Made by a program: the position numbers and the translations under genes. Source: an uncultured Bacilli bacterium (lineage in GTDB: Bacteria; Bacillota_I; Bacilli_A; RF39; UBA660). From it: DNA of 44,148 nt. The first letter of the stretch is position 1. The number at the start of each line of letters is the position of its first letter. The notes under the pieces are model-generated. The model made no database searches. It was not told where the DNA came from and worked only from the letters and a program-made list of their open reading frames with translations. The DNA lies in assembly GCA_947626655.1 (NCBI GenBank), contig CANQTA010000006.1, positions 1 to 44,148 on the forward strand. The letters run 5' to 3'. This document shows positions 1-9,891 of this stretch, one piece after another.

Positions 1-75
1 TTCATTCATTTTTATCATCTCTTTTTTATAATATCATTTTTTGCCTCTTTAATCAATATGGTCTAACATAGAGAT

Positions 76-2271
76 TTAGATATGAAGCGGATTTATATCA
101 ATTTCCAGATTAATTTTGGAATCATTAACATAAATACTATCAAGATAATTTAAAGTAGCCATTAATTGGGCATCGAACCGATATTTAATAACAATTTGAA
201 AACGATATTTATTATTTAGTTTAAAAATATTAGCTGTGGTAGGTCCTAAAATAATAGAAGTTTTATCAATATTAGCTTTTAGATAATCGCATATTTTAGT
301 AGCATTTTCTAAAGTTTGTTGATAATCATCGCCAATAATTTTTAAACTTACTAAATAATAATAAGGCGGATATTTCAAAATTCTACGCATATTCATTTCA
401 TTTTCATAAAATTTTTCAAAATCATTATTTTGCACACACTTTAAAACAAAATTATCTGGATTAAAGGTTTGAATAATAACATTACCTTGTAAATTACCGC
501 GGCCAGCCCGACCACTAGCTTGATATAGAAGGGCAAAAGTTTTTTCGTTACTTCGAAAATCAGGAATATTTAAAGAATTATCGGCATTTAAAATACCTAC
601 TAATGTCACATTTGGAAAATCTAACCCCTTACTAATCATTTGCGTTCCTAATAAAATATCATATTTTTGATTTTTAAAAGCTTCAATCATTTTTTCATGT
701 GAACCTTTTTTAGTTGTTGTATCTTGATCCATTCGTAAAATGCGAGCATCGGGAAATAATTTTTGTAATTCCATTTCCACTTTTTCTGTCCCCATCCCCA
801 AATAATTAAGAGCATCTTCTCCACAATTAGGACATTTATCTTCACATTTCTTATAATAACCACAATAATGGCAACGCAAATTATTTGTCGATTTATGATA
901 AGTTAAGGTAATATCACAATTAGGACATTTATAAGTAAAACCACATTTAGCACAACTTATCGTAGTCGAAAAACCACGACGATTAAGTAAAATAATGGCT
1001 TGTTCATGATTTATTAAAACTTGCGAAATTTTATTAGTTAATTCTTCACTGAAAACAAAATTTTTCTTTTTTATTTCTGTTAACATGTCGACAATTTCAA
1101 CATGAGGAAGACTGCCCATACCAGCTCTTTTAGTCAATCGTAAATATTCATAGACACCTTTTAATGCCCTAGATCTTTCTTCTAACATAGGAGTTGCACT
1201 TCCAAAAATTAAACTAGCATTATGATAAATACTTCTTTTAATAGCAATATCTAAAGCATTATAACGTGGCATATTATCTTGTTTAAAGGTTTCACTATGA
1301 CACTCATCAATGATAATTAACCCAATATTTTTTAAAGGAGTAAAAATTGCAGAACGAGTGCCAATAACAATACTCACCTCGCCTCGTATAATTTTTAAAT
1401 ATTCATCATATTTTTCTCCATTAGATAAGGCACTATGAAATATAGCTACTTTACTGCCAAACCACTCATAAAAACGGTCAACAATTTGCATTGTTAAAGT
1501 AATCTCTGGAACTAACATTATCGCGGTCTTTCCCATCTTGATTGTTTCATTAATTAAATTTAAATAAACCTCAGTCTTACCAGAGCCAGTAATTCCCTCT
1601 AATAAAAAGGTTTGAGCCTTATCATTTAAAATATTGGCTTTTATTTTTTGAAAAACATTTAATTGTTCACTGTTTAATTGATGTTTAACTACATCATCTT
1701 TACTATTTTTATTAATCCTATATTCTTGTTCTTTAACTTCTTTTATTAAATCTTTCTCTTTTAAAGCTTTTATTACATGATTAGCATAATTATTCTTTAA
1801 AACTTTATCTTGCACCAATAAATCTTGTAATAAAGAAGTTTGATAATTTTTTTTATGATAATTTTGTAAATAATTAGTAATCTCTTCTTTAGTTTTATTA
1901 AGTATTAAAAAATTTTTATAATAATTGTAATTAGTTTTTTGATTTTTTATTTTTAGAGAAGATGGCAACATCGTTTGATATGCCGTTATTAAAGGACAAA
2001 GTGTTTTCTCTTTAATATACATGCCTAAATCCATTAATTCATCATCTAATACTAATTCGGGATCTACTACTTCAATAATACTTTTTAATTCATATTCGCT
2101 TTGATATTCGGTAAATACTTGCATTACAAAACCATTAATAACACTTGTATTAAAAGGAATTTTGACTTTCATACCTCTTTTAACAATTCCCCTTAAATTT
2201 GGTGGTATTAAATAAGTAAAATATTTATCAATTTTTTTAGTTGGATATTCAATTAAAACTTCGGCGTACAT
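76..2271 (-). CDS. priA: Primosomal protein N' (PriA helicase)
   Basis: Walker A GITGSGKTEVY, DECH box, and paired Cys zinc motifs (CAKCGFTYKCPNC...CHYC...CPNC) in the 731-aa ORF. Confidence 0.97.
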   Translation of the reverse strand: MYAEVLIEYPTKKIDKYFTYLIPPNLRGIVKRGMKVKIPFNTSVINGFVMQVFTEYQSEYELKSIIEVVDPELVLDDELMDLGMYIKEKTLCPLITAYQTMLPSSLKIKNQKTNYNYYKNFLILNKTKEEITNYLQNYHKKNYQTSLLQDLLVQDKVLKNNYANHVIKALKEKDLIKEVKEQEYRINKNSKDDVVKHQLNSEQLNVFQKIKANILNDKAQTFLLEGITGSGKTEVYLNLINETIKMGKTAIMLVPEITLTMQIVDRFYEWFGSKVAIFHSALSNGEKYDEYLKIIRGEVSIVIGTRSAIFTPLKNIGLIIIDECHSETFKQDNMPRYNALDIAIKRSIYHNASLIFGSATPMLEERSRALKGVYEYLRLTKRAGMGSLPHVEIVDMLTEIKKKNFVFSEELTNKISQVLINHEQAIILLNRRGFSTTISCAKCGFTYKCPNCDITLTYHKSTNNLRCHYCGYYKKCEDKCPNCGEDALNYLGMGTEKVEMELQKLFPDARILRMDQDTTTKKGSHEKMIEAFKNQKYDILLGTQMISKGLDFPNVTLVGILNADNSLNIPDFRSNEKTFALLYQASGRAGRGNLQGNVIIQTFNPDNFVLKCVQNNDFEKFYENEMNMRRILKYPPYYYLVSLKIIGDDYQQTLENATKICDYLKANIDKTSIILGPTTANIFKLNNKYRFQIVIKYRFDAQLMATLNYLDSIYVNDSKINLEIDINPLHI

Positions 2272-2324
2272 TAAAACTCCTTCTCTTTAAATTATAAAAT
2301 AATTCTAACAAAAAAGAAAGCAAA

Positions 2325-3608
2325 TTAATTACTTTCTTGACTAAGACATTCTTCATCAACCATATGACATCCATAGCCAACCATTCCAACTTGTCCATCT
2401 GCAAAGCCTTTTTGACCATCCATCGTTAGTATTACCCATTGATGGGTCCAGCCATTTTCATTAGCATGGACTAAATTTGTATATCCCATATATTCTAAGA
2501 CTAGGATTAATGCCCTTGTACAACCAGCACAGGAAGCTTCCCCTTTTATAAACACCCCATAAGGAGTTCGATAGTCATCACCTTCTTCTACATGGGTACC
2601 ATTAAAATAATAAGAAGAAACTTTTTCAGCTGCTACACTTACTTTTTCTAAATCAGTACTATATCCCTTAGCTAAAATCTCATTAGCAATTTGTTTAGCT
2701 ATCTCACTAGATTGCTTATCTTTCTCACAAGCATTTTTATCGGTTGTTCGATAACCTCTTTTCTTTAAAATGCTACTAGAAGAGCAGTTAGAAGCACTAG
2801 AATTTGCTGAAGAACTACTATTACTGCTACTGCTACTGCTATTATTACTACTACCAGTACTTGGCTTTGGAGTTGTTGTAGTACTTTTCTTTTTTACTGT
2901 TACTTGCATCTTAGCATCAGTTCTGTTACCATTATGATCCACTGCATAAATTACTACATCATATGTCCCTGCTTTTTGATTATCAACTGTTCCCTCACTT
3001 AGTACTTCTAATGAACCTTCTTTTTCATCCGTAGCAGTAATTCCTTTTAATAAATCTAATTTATCACCAACATTGATTGTTATATTCTTAACGCCATTAA
3101 TAACTGGAAATATCGTATCTTTAACTTCCAAATTATATTCTTTATCGATAGTTACAATTTCTTCTTTTTGTGAATTAGAAACTTGATATTTATAATTTTT
3201 AGTTAGTATGATTTCCATCGTTAAAGCTTTAACTTCATCGAATTTTATTTCGCTATCTTTAATAATTTCGACATCATTAATTAAGATTTTTATTTCAGTT
3301 TCTGGAACTAATAACTCACTATCTACAAAATTATTTACCAATTCACTATATGTCCAATTAGTCAAATATTCGATATTATTATTAAATTCTTTATAAGCAC
3401 TATTATTTTGTTCTTTAATAGCATCTATCTTTTCTTTATTAGTGCTTGATACCTCAAATTTATTCACTTTATTATTATCTAAAGATTGTTTTTTAATGAT
3501 GTAAAAATAAGCTCCAACTGAGGCTAAAACACATAATAAAATAATGATTATCAAAACTATGATTATTTTTTTATCTTTGACATTTTTATTAATATTTTGG
3601 GTTTTCAT
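2325..3608 (-). CDS. Membrane-anchored transglutaminase-like protein with an Ig-like (DUF5011-type) domain and a Ser-rich linker
   Basis: N-terminal TM helix, ATDEKEGSLEV...GTYDVVIYAVDHNGN Ig-like domain, poly-Ser linker, candidate Cys-His-Asp triad in EASCAGCTRAL / WTHQWV / FADGQ. Confidence 0.75.
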   Translation of the reverse strand: MKTQNINKNVKDKKIIIVLIIIILLCVLASVGAYFYIIKKQSLDNNKVNKFEVSSTNKEKIDAIKEQNNSAYKEFNNNIEYLTNWTYSELVNNFVDSELLVPETEIKILINDVEIIKDSEIKFDEVKALTMEIILTKNYKYQVSNSQKEEIVTIDKEYNLEVKDTIFPVINGVKNITINVGDKLDLLKGITATDEKEGSLEVLSEGTVDNQKAGTYDVVIYAVDHNGNRTDAKMQVTVKKKSTTTTPKPSTGSSNNSSSSSSNSSSSANSSASNCSSSSILKKRGYRTTDKNACEKDKQSSEIAKQIANEILAKGYSTDLEKVSVAAEKVSSYYFNGTHVEEGDDYRTPYGVFIKGEASCAGCTRALILVLEYMGYTNLVHANENGWTHQWVILTMDGQKGFADGQVGMVGYGCHMVDEECLSQESN

Positions 3609-3660
3609 AATTTACCTTCTTATTCTTCTATTATACTCCTAATCGGCTTTTTTAAACTCT

Positions 3661-3882
3661 TTAATCTTCTTTAACTTCAAAATCTTTTAATTCACCATCT
3701 TGAGCTAAAATTTTATTAACTTTAGCAGTGGCATTATTAAGTTTATCACTACAACTTTTTACTAATTCCATCGCTTCTGTATATTTTTTGATGGCATCTT
3801 CTAAGGGAACATTACCCGTTTCAAGCTCATGCACTAAAGCTTCTAAATCTTTTAAATTAGTTTCAAATGATTTTTCTTCCAT
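3661..3882 (-). CDS. xseB: Exodeoxyribonuclease VII small subunit
   Basis: 73 aa, SFETNLKDLEALVHELETGNVPLEDAIKKYTEAMEL; overlaps xseA. Confidence 0.95.
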   Translation of the reverse strand: MEEKSFETNLKDLEALVHELETGNVPLEDAIKKYTEAMELVKSCSDKLNNATAKVNKILAQDGELKDFEVKED

Positions 3883-5228
3883 TATTTTCTTATCTCCTTT
3901 ACAATACTAATTACTTCTCCTTCATGGAACTTAATCTTAATTTCATCATCTATTTTTAAATCTTTACTACTTTTAATAACTTTATCTTCTAAACTGACTA
4001 AAGAATACCCATTACTTAATATATTTAATGGATTTACTAATTTCAAAGTATTTATTAAATAATCCAAATTATGACGAGTATTATTTAACTTTTTATCAAT
4101 TAAATTATTTAAAGTAATATTGATTTCTTTCAATTTATTTTGACGATTTTCAATTAAATTATGGGGACTTAAAAGTTTAATTTTATTCTTCAATATTTCT
4201 AAAGAATGTTGACGATTTTCCAAAACATTTTGCATATTACGATTTAAATTATCTATTAATTTATCCAATTTTTGCTCTTTTATTTCATATAAACTCATTG
4301 GATTTTTTAAAACAAAAGTATTTTTTAAATTATATAAAGCGATAAACTTAGTATTAACTAAAGTTTTAATATTTTTATTTAAACGTAATTTATATTGATT
4401 CAATAAATTATTAATATCAGCAACAGTCGGTACGGCCATTTCTGCTGCTCCAGTTGGGGTTGGGGCTCTTAAATCAGCCACAAAATCAGCAATTGTAAAA
4501 TCGGGTTCATGACCAACCGCACTAATAATCGGGGTTTTGGCATTATAGATAGCCCTAGCTACTATTTCTTCATTAAAAGCCCAAAGATCTTCAATTGAAC
4601 CACCACCACGGCCAACAATTAAGATATCACAATTATAATTATCAGCTACTTCAATTTGTTTTACAATATTCGGAGCAGCATCTTTGCCTTGAACCAATGT
4701 CGGAAACAAAATGGCTTCACATAAAGGATATCTTCTTCTAATAGTACTCATAATATCTCTAACCGCCGCTCCGGTATCAGCAGTTACAATTCCAATTCTT
4801 TTTGGAAACTTCGGAATTAATTTTTTATGTTCTTTATTAAATAATCCTTCTTTAAAAAGTTTTTCTTTTAACTTTTCATATTCTATATATAAATTGCCAA
4901 TACCATCTAATTCCATAGTATCAACATAAATTTGATAACTACCCGCTGCTGGATAAGCACTAATTCTTCCCTTAATTAAAACATTCATCCCATCTTCAGG
5001 AGCAAACTGTAGATTCTTAGCACTACTTTGAAACATTACGGCACTTATTCTTGCATTTCCATCTTTTAAAGTAAAATACAAATGCCCTCTCGTATGCCAT
5101 TTAAAATTTGATATTTCTCCTTTTAAATAAACTCTATTTAAAAACAAGTCATTATCTAAAATAGCTTTAATATATTCATTTATCTCACTAATACTTAAAT
5201 ATTTATTCTCTTCCATAGTAGCTATCAC
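3882..5228 (-). CDS. xseA: Exodeoxyribonuclease VII large subunit
   Basis: N-terminal OB fold and GRGGGSIEDLWAFNEE...VGHEPDFTIADFVADLRAPTPTGAAE motifs. Confidence 0.97.
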   Translation of the reverse strand: MIATMEENKYLSISEINEYIKAILDNDLFLNRVYLKGEISNFKWHTRGHLYFTLKDGNARISAVMFQSSAKNLQFAPEDGMNVLIKGRISAYPAAGSYQIYVDTMELDGIGNLYIEYEKLKEKLFKEGLFNKEHKKLIPKFPKRIGIVTADTGAAVRDIMSTIRRRYPLCEAILFPTLVQGKDAAPNIVKQIEVADNYNCDILIVGRGGGSIEDLWAFNEEIVARAIYNAKTPIISAVGHEPDFTIADFVADLRAPTPTGAAEMAVPTVADINNLLNQYKLRLNKNIKTLVNTKFIALYNLKNTFVLKNPMSLYEIKEQKLDKLIDNLNRNMQNVLENRQHSLEILKNKIKLLSPHNLIENRQNKLKEINITLNNLIDKKLNNTRHNLDYLINTLKLVNPLNILSNGYSLVSLEDKVIKSSKDLKIDDEIKIKFHEGEVISIVKEIRK

Positions 5229-5281
5229 TTTCTATTACTCTATAATCATATCAAACAATAATTCGTATGTCAACAATATTT

Positions 5282-6739
5282 TTACTTTTTTATTCTTTTT
5301 CTAATTTTGTTTTTGACTAACATTTTTACTAAAAGATGATAATTATCTTCATAAAGATTTTGTAAATAATTTTGGGATTTTATTTCTAATAAATCAGCTC
5401 CGACTTCTGTATACAAATAATTTTGTTGCTCCATAGTAAACAAAATATTTTGAAACCATGCAGGATTCATTATCTCTAAATAATTTTGTAATTGAAAATA
5501 GTAATGTTCGCTAATTCCTGTCAATAAATTTTGAATTTTACTATCATTAGTATAATTGCCATTTAAAAAACTAATTAATTTTTCTGGTTCTAATAAAACT
5601 TTTAAATTTCCATCGATCAATGCTAAACTAAATTCTAACTGAAAATTACCTATTAATAAATGATATACAATTGCTTTAATTATTTCATCAATAAGCTCAG
5701 CATCTTGATAAGAATTAAAGCACTCTAAAATATTTTCTAAAGATGTTGTTCCAAGGCTATAGCTAAAACAAGCTATGTTATTAGTCTCTGTTTGTTTACA
5801 GCAATAATACTGACCATTAAACCACACTAAATAAAAAGGAAAAACTGTAAAATTTAAATTTTTTTGAATTTCACTTTGTACTAAATATTCTTCCCCAATA
5901 TTTCTATTTGTAATCATTAAAGATAAATTTTCAAAATCTAGCATGGGAACTGTAGCAATTTTTTTAACATAAGTCCACGTTTTTTCAATTAACTGATGTT
6001 GTTTTTGAAAATTTACCACCATCTTTTGGTACTTTTGAAATAAATCTGGATATTCTATCTTTAATTCCTTAATAATATTTTCTAAATAATTGCCTTTAGT
6101 TATATTTAAAAAATATTCCCACCGTTCTTGAAATGCTAAAGGGAAGTTTTTTCGAAAGCTTAATAAATCTCTTCGCAAAACAGTTTTAGCATCTTCTATC
6201 TCAGCATCAATATTATAAACAGCAGATTTTTTGTAAAAAGACATTACACAATTAGCATCTTTATCTAACATAAAATCATGGTCAATCGTGGCAATATGCA
6301 TTTCATTATCTTTTTGAACTATTCCCCAATTATGGCAATTACGATCCCAATTACTAAAAAGAAGATCAAAAAAATGCATAATAAGTATTTCTTCTAAAAT
6401 GTTAGGTGGTAATTTATCTAACTGTTTTTGAATTTCGAAAATTGAATAGTTAATAATTAGTGAAATTCCTAACTGATTAGCTGTTTTAAAATCACCATAA
6501 TTATTTAAATCTTCTGTTAATATATAAACAAAATCTCTATCACAATAATCATTTAAGATATAGGTTTTTGGAGTTATTATTTTAAAATCTTGTAAAATTC
6601 TTGCTGCTAGCAAAGCTCTTTCACCACACTCTTTCAAAGTGTTTTTAACATAGAAAGAACCAGAATTCAATTTAACAGCTTCTACCCCTTTATAGGCAGA
6701 TGCTTTAATTTTTGACCAATCACCCTCTGTTATTTTCAT
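5282..6739 (-). CDS. HipA/PI3K-fold-like kinase-related protein
   Basis: LLFSNWDRNCHNWGI (D-x-x-x-x-N catalytic-loop-like) followed by ATIDHDFML (metal-binding-like) resembles HipA/CtkA-type kinases. Confidence 0.5.
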   Translation of the reverse strand: MKITEGDWSKIKASAYKGVEAVKLNSGSFYVKNTLKECGERALLAARILQDFKIITPKTYILNDYCDRDFVYILTEDLNNYGDFKTANQLGISLIINYSIFEIQKQLDKLPPNILEEILIMHFFDLLFSNWDRNCHNWGIVQKDNEMHIATIDHDFMLDKDANCVMSFYKKSAVYNIDAEIEDAKTVLRRDLLSFRKNFPLAFQERWEYFLNITKGNYLENIIKELKIEYPDLFQKYQKMVVNFQKQHQLIEKTWTYVKKIATVPMLDFENLSLMITNRNIGEEYLVQSEIQKNLNFTVFPFYLVWFNGQYYCCKQTETNNIACFSYSLGTTSLENILECFNSYQDAELIDEIIKAIVYHLLIGNFQLEFSLALIDGNLKVLLEPEKLISFLNGNYTNDSKIQNLLTGISEHYYFQLQNYLEIMNPAWFQNILFTMEQQNYLYTEVGADLLEIKSQNYLQNLYEDNYHLLVKMLVKNKIRKRIKK

Positions 6740-6747
6740 AAACCCCT

Positions 6748-7143
6748 CTATTTATTATTTATTTCTTTATCTAAGACAGCATTAATTATCTTTCTAACAC
6801 TTTCATCACTATATTTTTTAGCAAGTTCTATGGCTTCATTAATAACCACAATTTCTGGTGTTTCTGTATATTTTAATTCAAAAAGACCAATTCTTAATAT
6901 TGCTGCTCCTGTTTTATCCAATCTATCAATAGTCCACTCTTTCATTAAACTATTAGCTAATTCATCAATTTCTTTTTGATGAGTAACAACTCCATAGACA
7001 ATATCCTTAACAAAATCATTGTCAATGTCTAAATTTTCTCTAATAATATCATCAATATCCCTATTTAAACTATTTTTAAATAAATCCCATTGATATAAAA
7101 TTATCATACATTTTTCTCTTAACTCACTTCTTGTTTTTGCCAT
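6748..7143 (-). CDS. nusB: Transcription antitermination factor NusB
   Basis: 131 aa; WTIDRLDKTGAAILRIGLFELKYTETPEIVVINEAIELAKKYS. Confidence 0.95.
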   Translation of the reverse strand: MAKTRSELREKCMIILYQWDLFKNSLNRDIDDIIRENLDIDNDFVKDIVYGVVTHQKEIDELANSLMKEWTIDRLDKTGAAILRIGLFELKYTETPEIVVINEAIELAKKYSDESVRKIINAVLDKEINNK

Positions 7144-7241
7144 AAAATCACCACGTCTTTAATTATATCTTAAAAAATTATTATTTACTAGTTTATTTTT
7201 AATTCTATTTATATTTTTTATATAAATATTATAGTTAATAT

Positions 7242-7268
7242 AAAAAAGAAAGTATATTATTATACCTT
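7242..7268 (-). terminator. Intrinsic terminator after the PDZ protease gene
   Basis: GTATAATAATATAC hairpin followed by a T-run on the minus strand. Confidence 0.45.
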
Positions 7269-7332
7269 CCAATAATTTTTAATTTGTTTTCAAATTTTAT
7301 TACTTGAATAGTTTTTTAATTTCCAGTTAAAT

Positions 7333-8346
7333 TTACAAAGATTCTAAGTAATTAATAGCATCTTGCAAAGTTTTAACACTTATAATTTTTATTTTTAAAT
7401 TTCTTTTTTCTTTAACAGCTAAAGCTTCAGCATAATTTTCAAGAGGACAGAAGAAGATATCAGCTTTCTTTTTGGCAGCTGCTAAAACTTTATATTTAAC
7501 CCCACCAATTTCCTCGACTGTTCCATCAGCTAAAATAGAACCAGTGCCAACAATATTTAAGCCATGTGTAATATCCTCAGTTGTTAAGGCATTATAAATA
7601 GCTAAACTCATCATCAAGCCACCACTAGAACCTGATTCATTTTCTTTCATTTTTACGGTGACTGGTATTTCTGTTTCATATTCATAAGTAGTACTAAATG
7701 CAGCCCCAATTTTTAAAGTATCATCACTATCCTTATATAAAATAGCATATCTCTCATATTCATGATTCTTATTTTTGACTTTGAGAGTAATGCGCTCATT
7801 AGCCGTTAAAGTATTAAGATAAGCTTTTATATCTTCAACATTATTAACTAATTTATCATTAACACTTATTATTTCATCACCAATATTTAAATCAGTTTGA
7901 GCTTCTTCACCTAAATAAATTACTCTATTTATCTCTCTTTTAATAGTTATACTATAAGAAGAAGCATTAAATGCGGCGATGATAGCATTGTCTATTCCTT
8001 CGCTTAAATATTCTTTACCAACTTCTAAAACATCTTCGTAAGAATTGCTAGTAGTTATATCTTCAAGAGGAATTAAATCCCAATCTGGCATAACATAAGA
8101 TAAAAGAATAAACGGAGCAATTCCCTTCATTGCTGTTACATAACTCATCGAAAAAGTGCCTTCTTCTTCGTAATCTTTGGCAATTTCAACACGATTTTCT
8201 AAGTTAATAGTACCACCACTTTTATAAATAACATAAGGAAATTCATAATAAAATAAAAATATTAAAACAGTTAATATTATTAAAAATATGTAATTTTCTT
8301 TAAAAAACTTTTTAATTTTTTCATATAATTTATGGAACAATTGCAT
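7333..8346 (-). CDS. PDZ domain plus Lon-type (S16) protease, YlbL-like
   Basis: N-terminal TM; PDZ region LNIGDEIISVNDKLV; S16 motif ESGSSGGLMMSLAIYNALT and later K(YK)VLAAAKKKAD. Confidence 0.85.
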   Translation of the reverse strand: MQLFHKLYEKIKKFFKENYIFLIILTVLIFLFYYEFPYVIYKSGGTINLENRVEIAKDYEEEGTFSMSYVTAMKGIAPFILLSYVMPDWDLIPLEDITTSNSYEDVLEVGKEYLSEGIDNAIIAAFNASSYSITIKREINRVIYLGEEAQTDLNIGDEIISVNDKLVNNVEDIKAYLNTLTANERITLKVKNKNHEYERYAILYKDSDDTLKIGAAFSTTYEYETEIPVTVKMKENESGSSGGLMMSLAIYNALTTEDITHGLNIVGTGSILADGTVEEIGGVKYKVLAAAKKKADIFFCPLENYAEALAVKEKRNLKIKIISVKTLQDAINYLESL

Positions 8347-8385
8347 ATTATCACCTAATTTATTATAGCATGTTCCGAGGTATTT

Positions 8386-9315
8386 ATGAATAAAGTAAGA
8401 AAAATATTTACTATTATTTTAATATTTATTAGTTTTTATATATTATTTTCTAATAGCTATCTTATAAATAAAAGTGTCATGGATGCAACTAATCTTTGGT
8501 TTACAAAAGTTTTTCCTTCACTTTTTATTATGTTTATATTAAATGATTTAATTATTAATAGTCATATTTTAGATGGTTTAAATAATTTAATTAGCCCTTT
8601 ATTTAATAAAATATTTAATACTTCAGGCGGTTCTTCTTTATGTTTTATTCTAACTATTTTTAGTGGGACTCCTTCATCAGGTTTTATTATTAAAGAAATG
8701 CTTAATAATAAAGAAATAACTTTAAATGATGCTAATAAATTAATTGCTTTTACTTATTTTGCTAATCCATTATTTCTTTATAATATACTTAGATTAAGTT
8801 TTAATCAATTTATTACTATAAAAATTATTTTAATTCATTATTTTAGTAATTTGTTAATTGGTTTAATGTTTAGAGGAACTAAAGTAGCTTCTAAAAGGCA
8901 AATAACTGAATCGTCACTATCTGCAAATAATTTTTGGACTTTGATTCCTAAAGCGATTACCAAAAGTTTTAATACCCTTTTAATGATTTTAGGAACCATC
9001 ATTTTTTATATGATTATTACCAATTTATTTTTAAATATGGTACCTTTAAAAGGTTTAGGAGAAGTTTTATTTAAAGGATTATTAGAAATTACGCAAGCCT
9101 TAAATACAATTCCTAGCTTAAATAATATATCACTTTTAAAGGAACTTTTGGCTCTTATAATCATTTCTTTTGGTGGTTTATCTATTCACACTCAAATTTT
9201 ATCATTAATAATTGATCAAAACATTTCTTATAAAAATTTTTTAAAAGGACGAATTTTACATGTTTTATTTAGTACAATAACCTATTTGTTTATTAGTTGT
9301 ATTATTATTGGTTAA
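8386..9315 (+). CDS. YlbJ-like multi-pass membrane protein (nucleoside-recognition/gate-domain type)
   Basis: 309-aa polytopic protein; WFTKVFPSLFIMFILNDL, FSGTPSSGFIIKEML motifs. The only well-supported plus-strand gene. Confidence 0.65.
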   Translation: MNKVRKIFTIILIFISFYILFSNSYLINKSVMDATNLWFTKVFPSLFIMFILNDLIINSHILDGLNNLISPLFNKIFNTSGGSSLCFILTIFSGTPSSGFIIKEMLNNKEITLNDANKLIAFTYFANPLFLYNILRLSFNQFITIKIILIHYFSNLLIGLMFRGTKVASKRQITESSLSANNFWTLIPKAITKSFNTLLMILGTIIFYMIITNLFLNMVPLKGLGEVLFKGLLEITQALNTIPSLNNISLLKELLALIIISFGGLSIHTQILSLIIDQNISYKNFLKGRILHVLFSTITYLFISCIIIG

Positions 9316-9879
9316 ATAATTATCTTTAGTAATTAAATTAGATAAATTACCCACATAAGTTATTTCTAAATCATCAACCGCATTATTTCTATCAATATTA
9401 TTTTTTTCATTAAAAGGAACATTGTAAATATTAAAATTAATTTTTAAATAATAATTTTTAGCTAAATTATCACTATAAAATGTAAATAAACCACAGGGAT
9501 CAATTGTTGAACCTTTGACTTCCCAAGTATAATCTTCTTTTATACCTTCGTATTTTAAATAGTTTTTATCTTCTTTTTGAAATGTTGTTATTTTGCTTAC
9601 TAATTCGGTATTATCGAGACTTTTAAAATGAAAATTAATGTTAATATTTTGATTGACAGAATTATCACTGACTCCAATTAAAGTATAATTTTTTAAATCT
9701 TTTTGAACTTCATAAATAAATTCGGTACGATTTAATTGATTTTCATAGGCAAAATCATTATTATCAGTTTCATGTCTAACATCAACTAACATATTAAAAA
9801 GAAAGGTGATAATGACGCCGACTAAAGCAATACTAACAAGTAATTCAACTAAAGTTAAACCATGATTATCTAATTTCAT
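9265..9879 (-). CDS. Type IV pilin/pseudopilin-like protein
   Basis: Prepilin-like motif NHG-LTLVELLVSIALVGVIITFLFNM; SD AAGGAAGGT upstream. Confidence 0.7.
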   Translation of the reverse strand: MKLDNHGLTLVELLVSIALVGVIITFLFNMLVDVRHETDNNDFAYENQLNRTEFIYEVQKDLKNYTLIGVSDNSVNQNININFHFKSLDNTELVSKITTFQKEDKNYLKYEGIKEDYTWEVKGSTIDPCGLFTFYSDNLAKNYYLKINFNIYNVPFNEKNNIDRNNAVDDLEITYVGNLSNLITKDNYLTNNNTTNKQIGYCTK

Positions 9880-9891
9880 TATTTACCTTCC

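Noticed and set aside
2295-2340. AAGAAAG...CTTTCTT as a terminator between the transglutaminase-like gene and priA
   Set aside because: Weak AT-only stem overlapping the stop codon; not convincing.
2800-2870. Poly-Ser-coding triplet run as a phase-variable microsatellite
   Set aside because: Triplet-based and in frame, so length change would not switch the gene off; it looks like a linker.
3208-3396. Plus-strand ORFs of 60-80 aa antisense to real genes (e.g. 3208-3396, 3728-3910, 4711-4929, 16965-17165, 19252-19437, 20111-20550, 21962-22438, 23879-24465, 27190-27378, 38089-38307, 42363-42587)
   Set aside because: They mirror well-supported minus-strand genes, have low-complexity hydrophobic composition and no convincing SD.
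5282-6739. A HipBA toxin-antitoxin system
   Set aside because: No HipB-like HTH gene is adjacent; neighbours are nusB and xseA.
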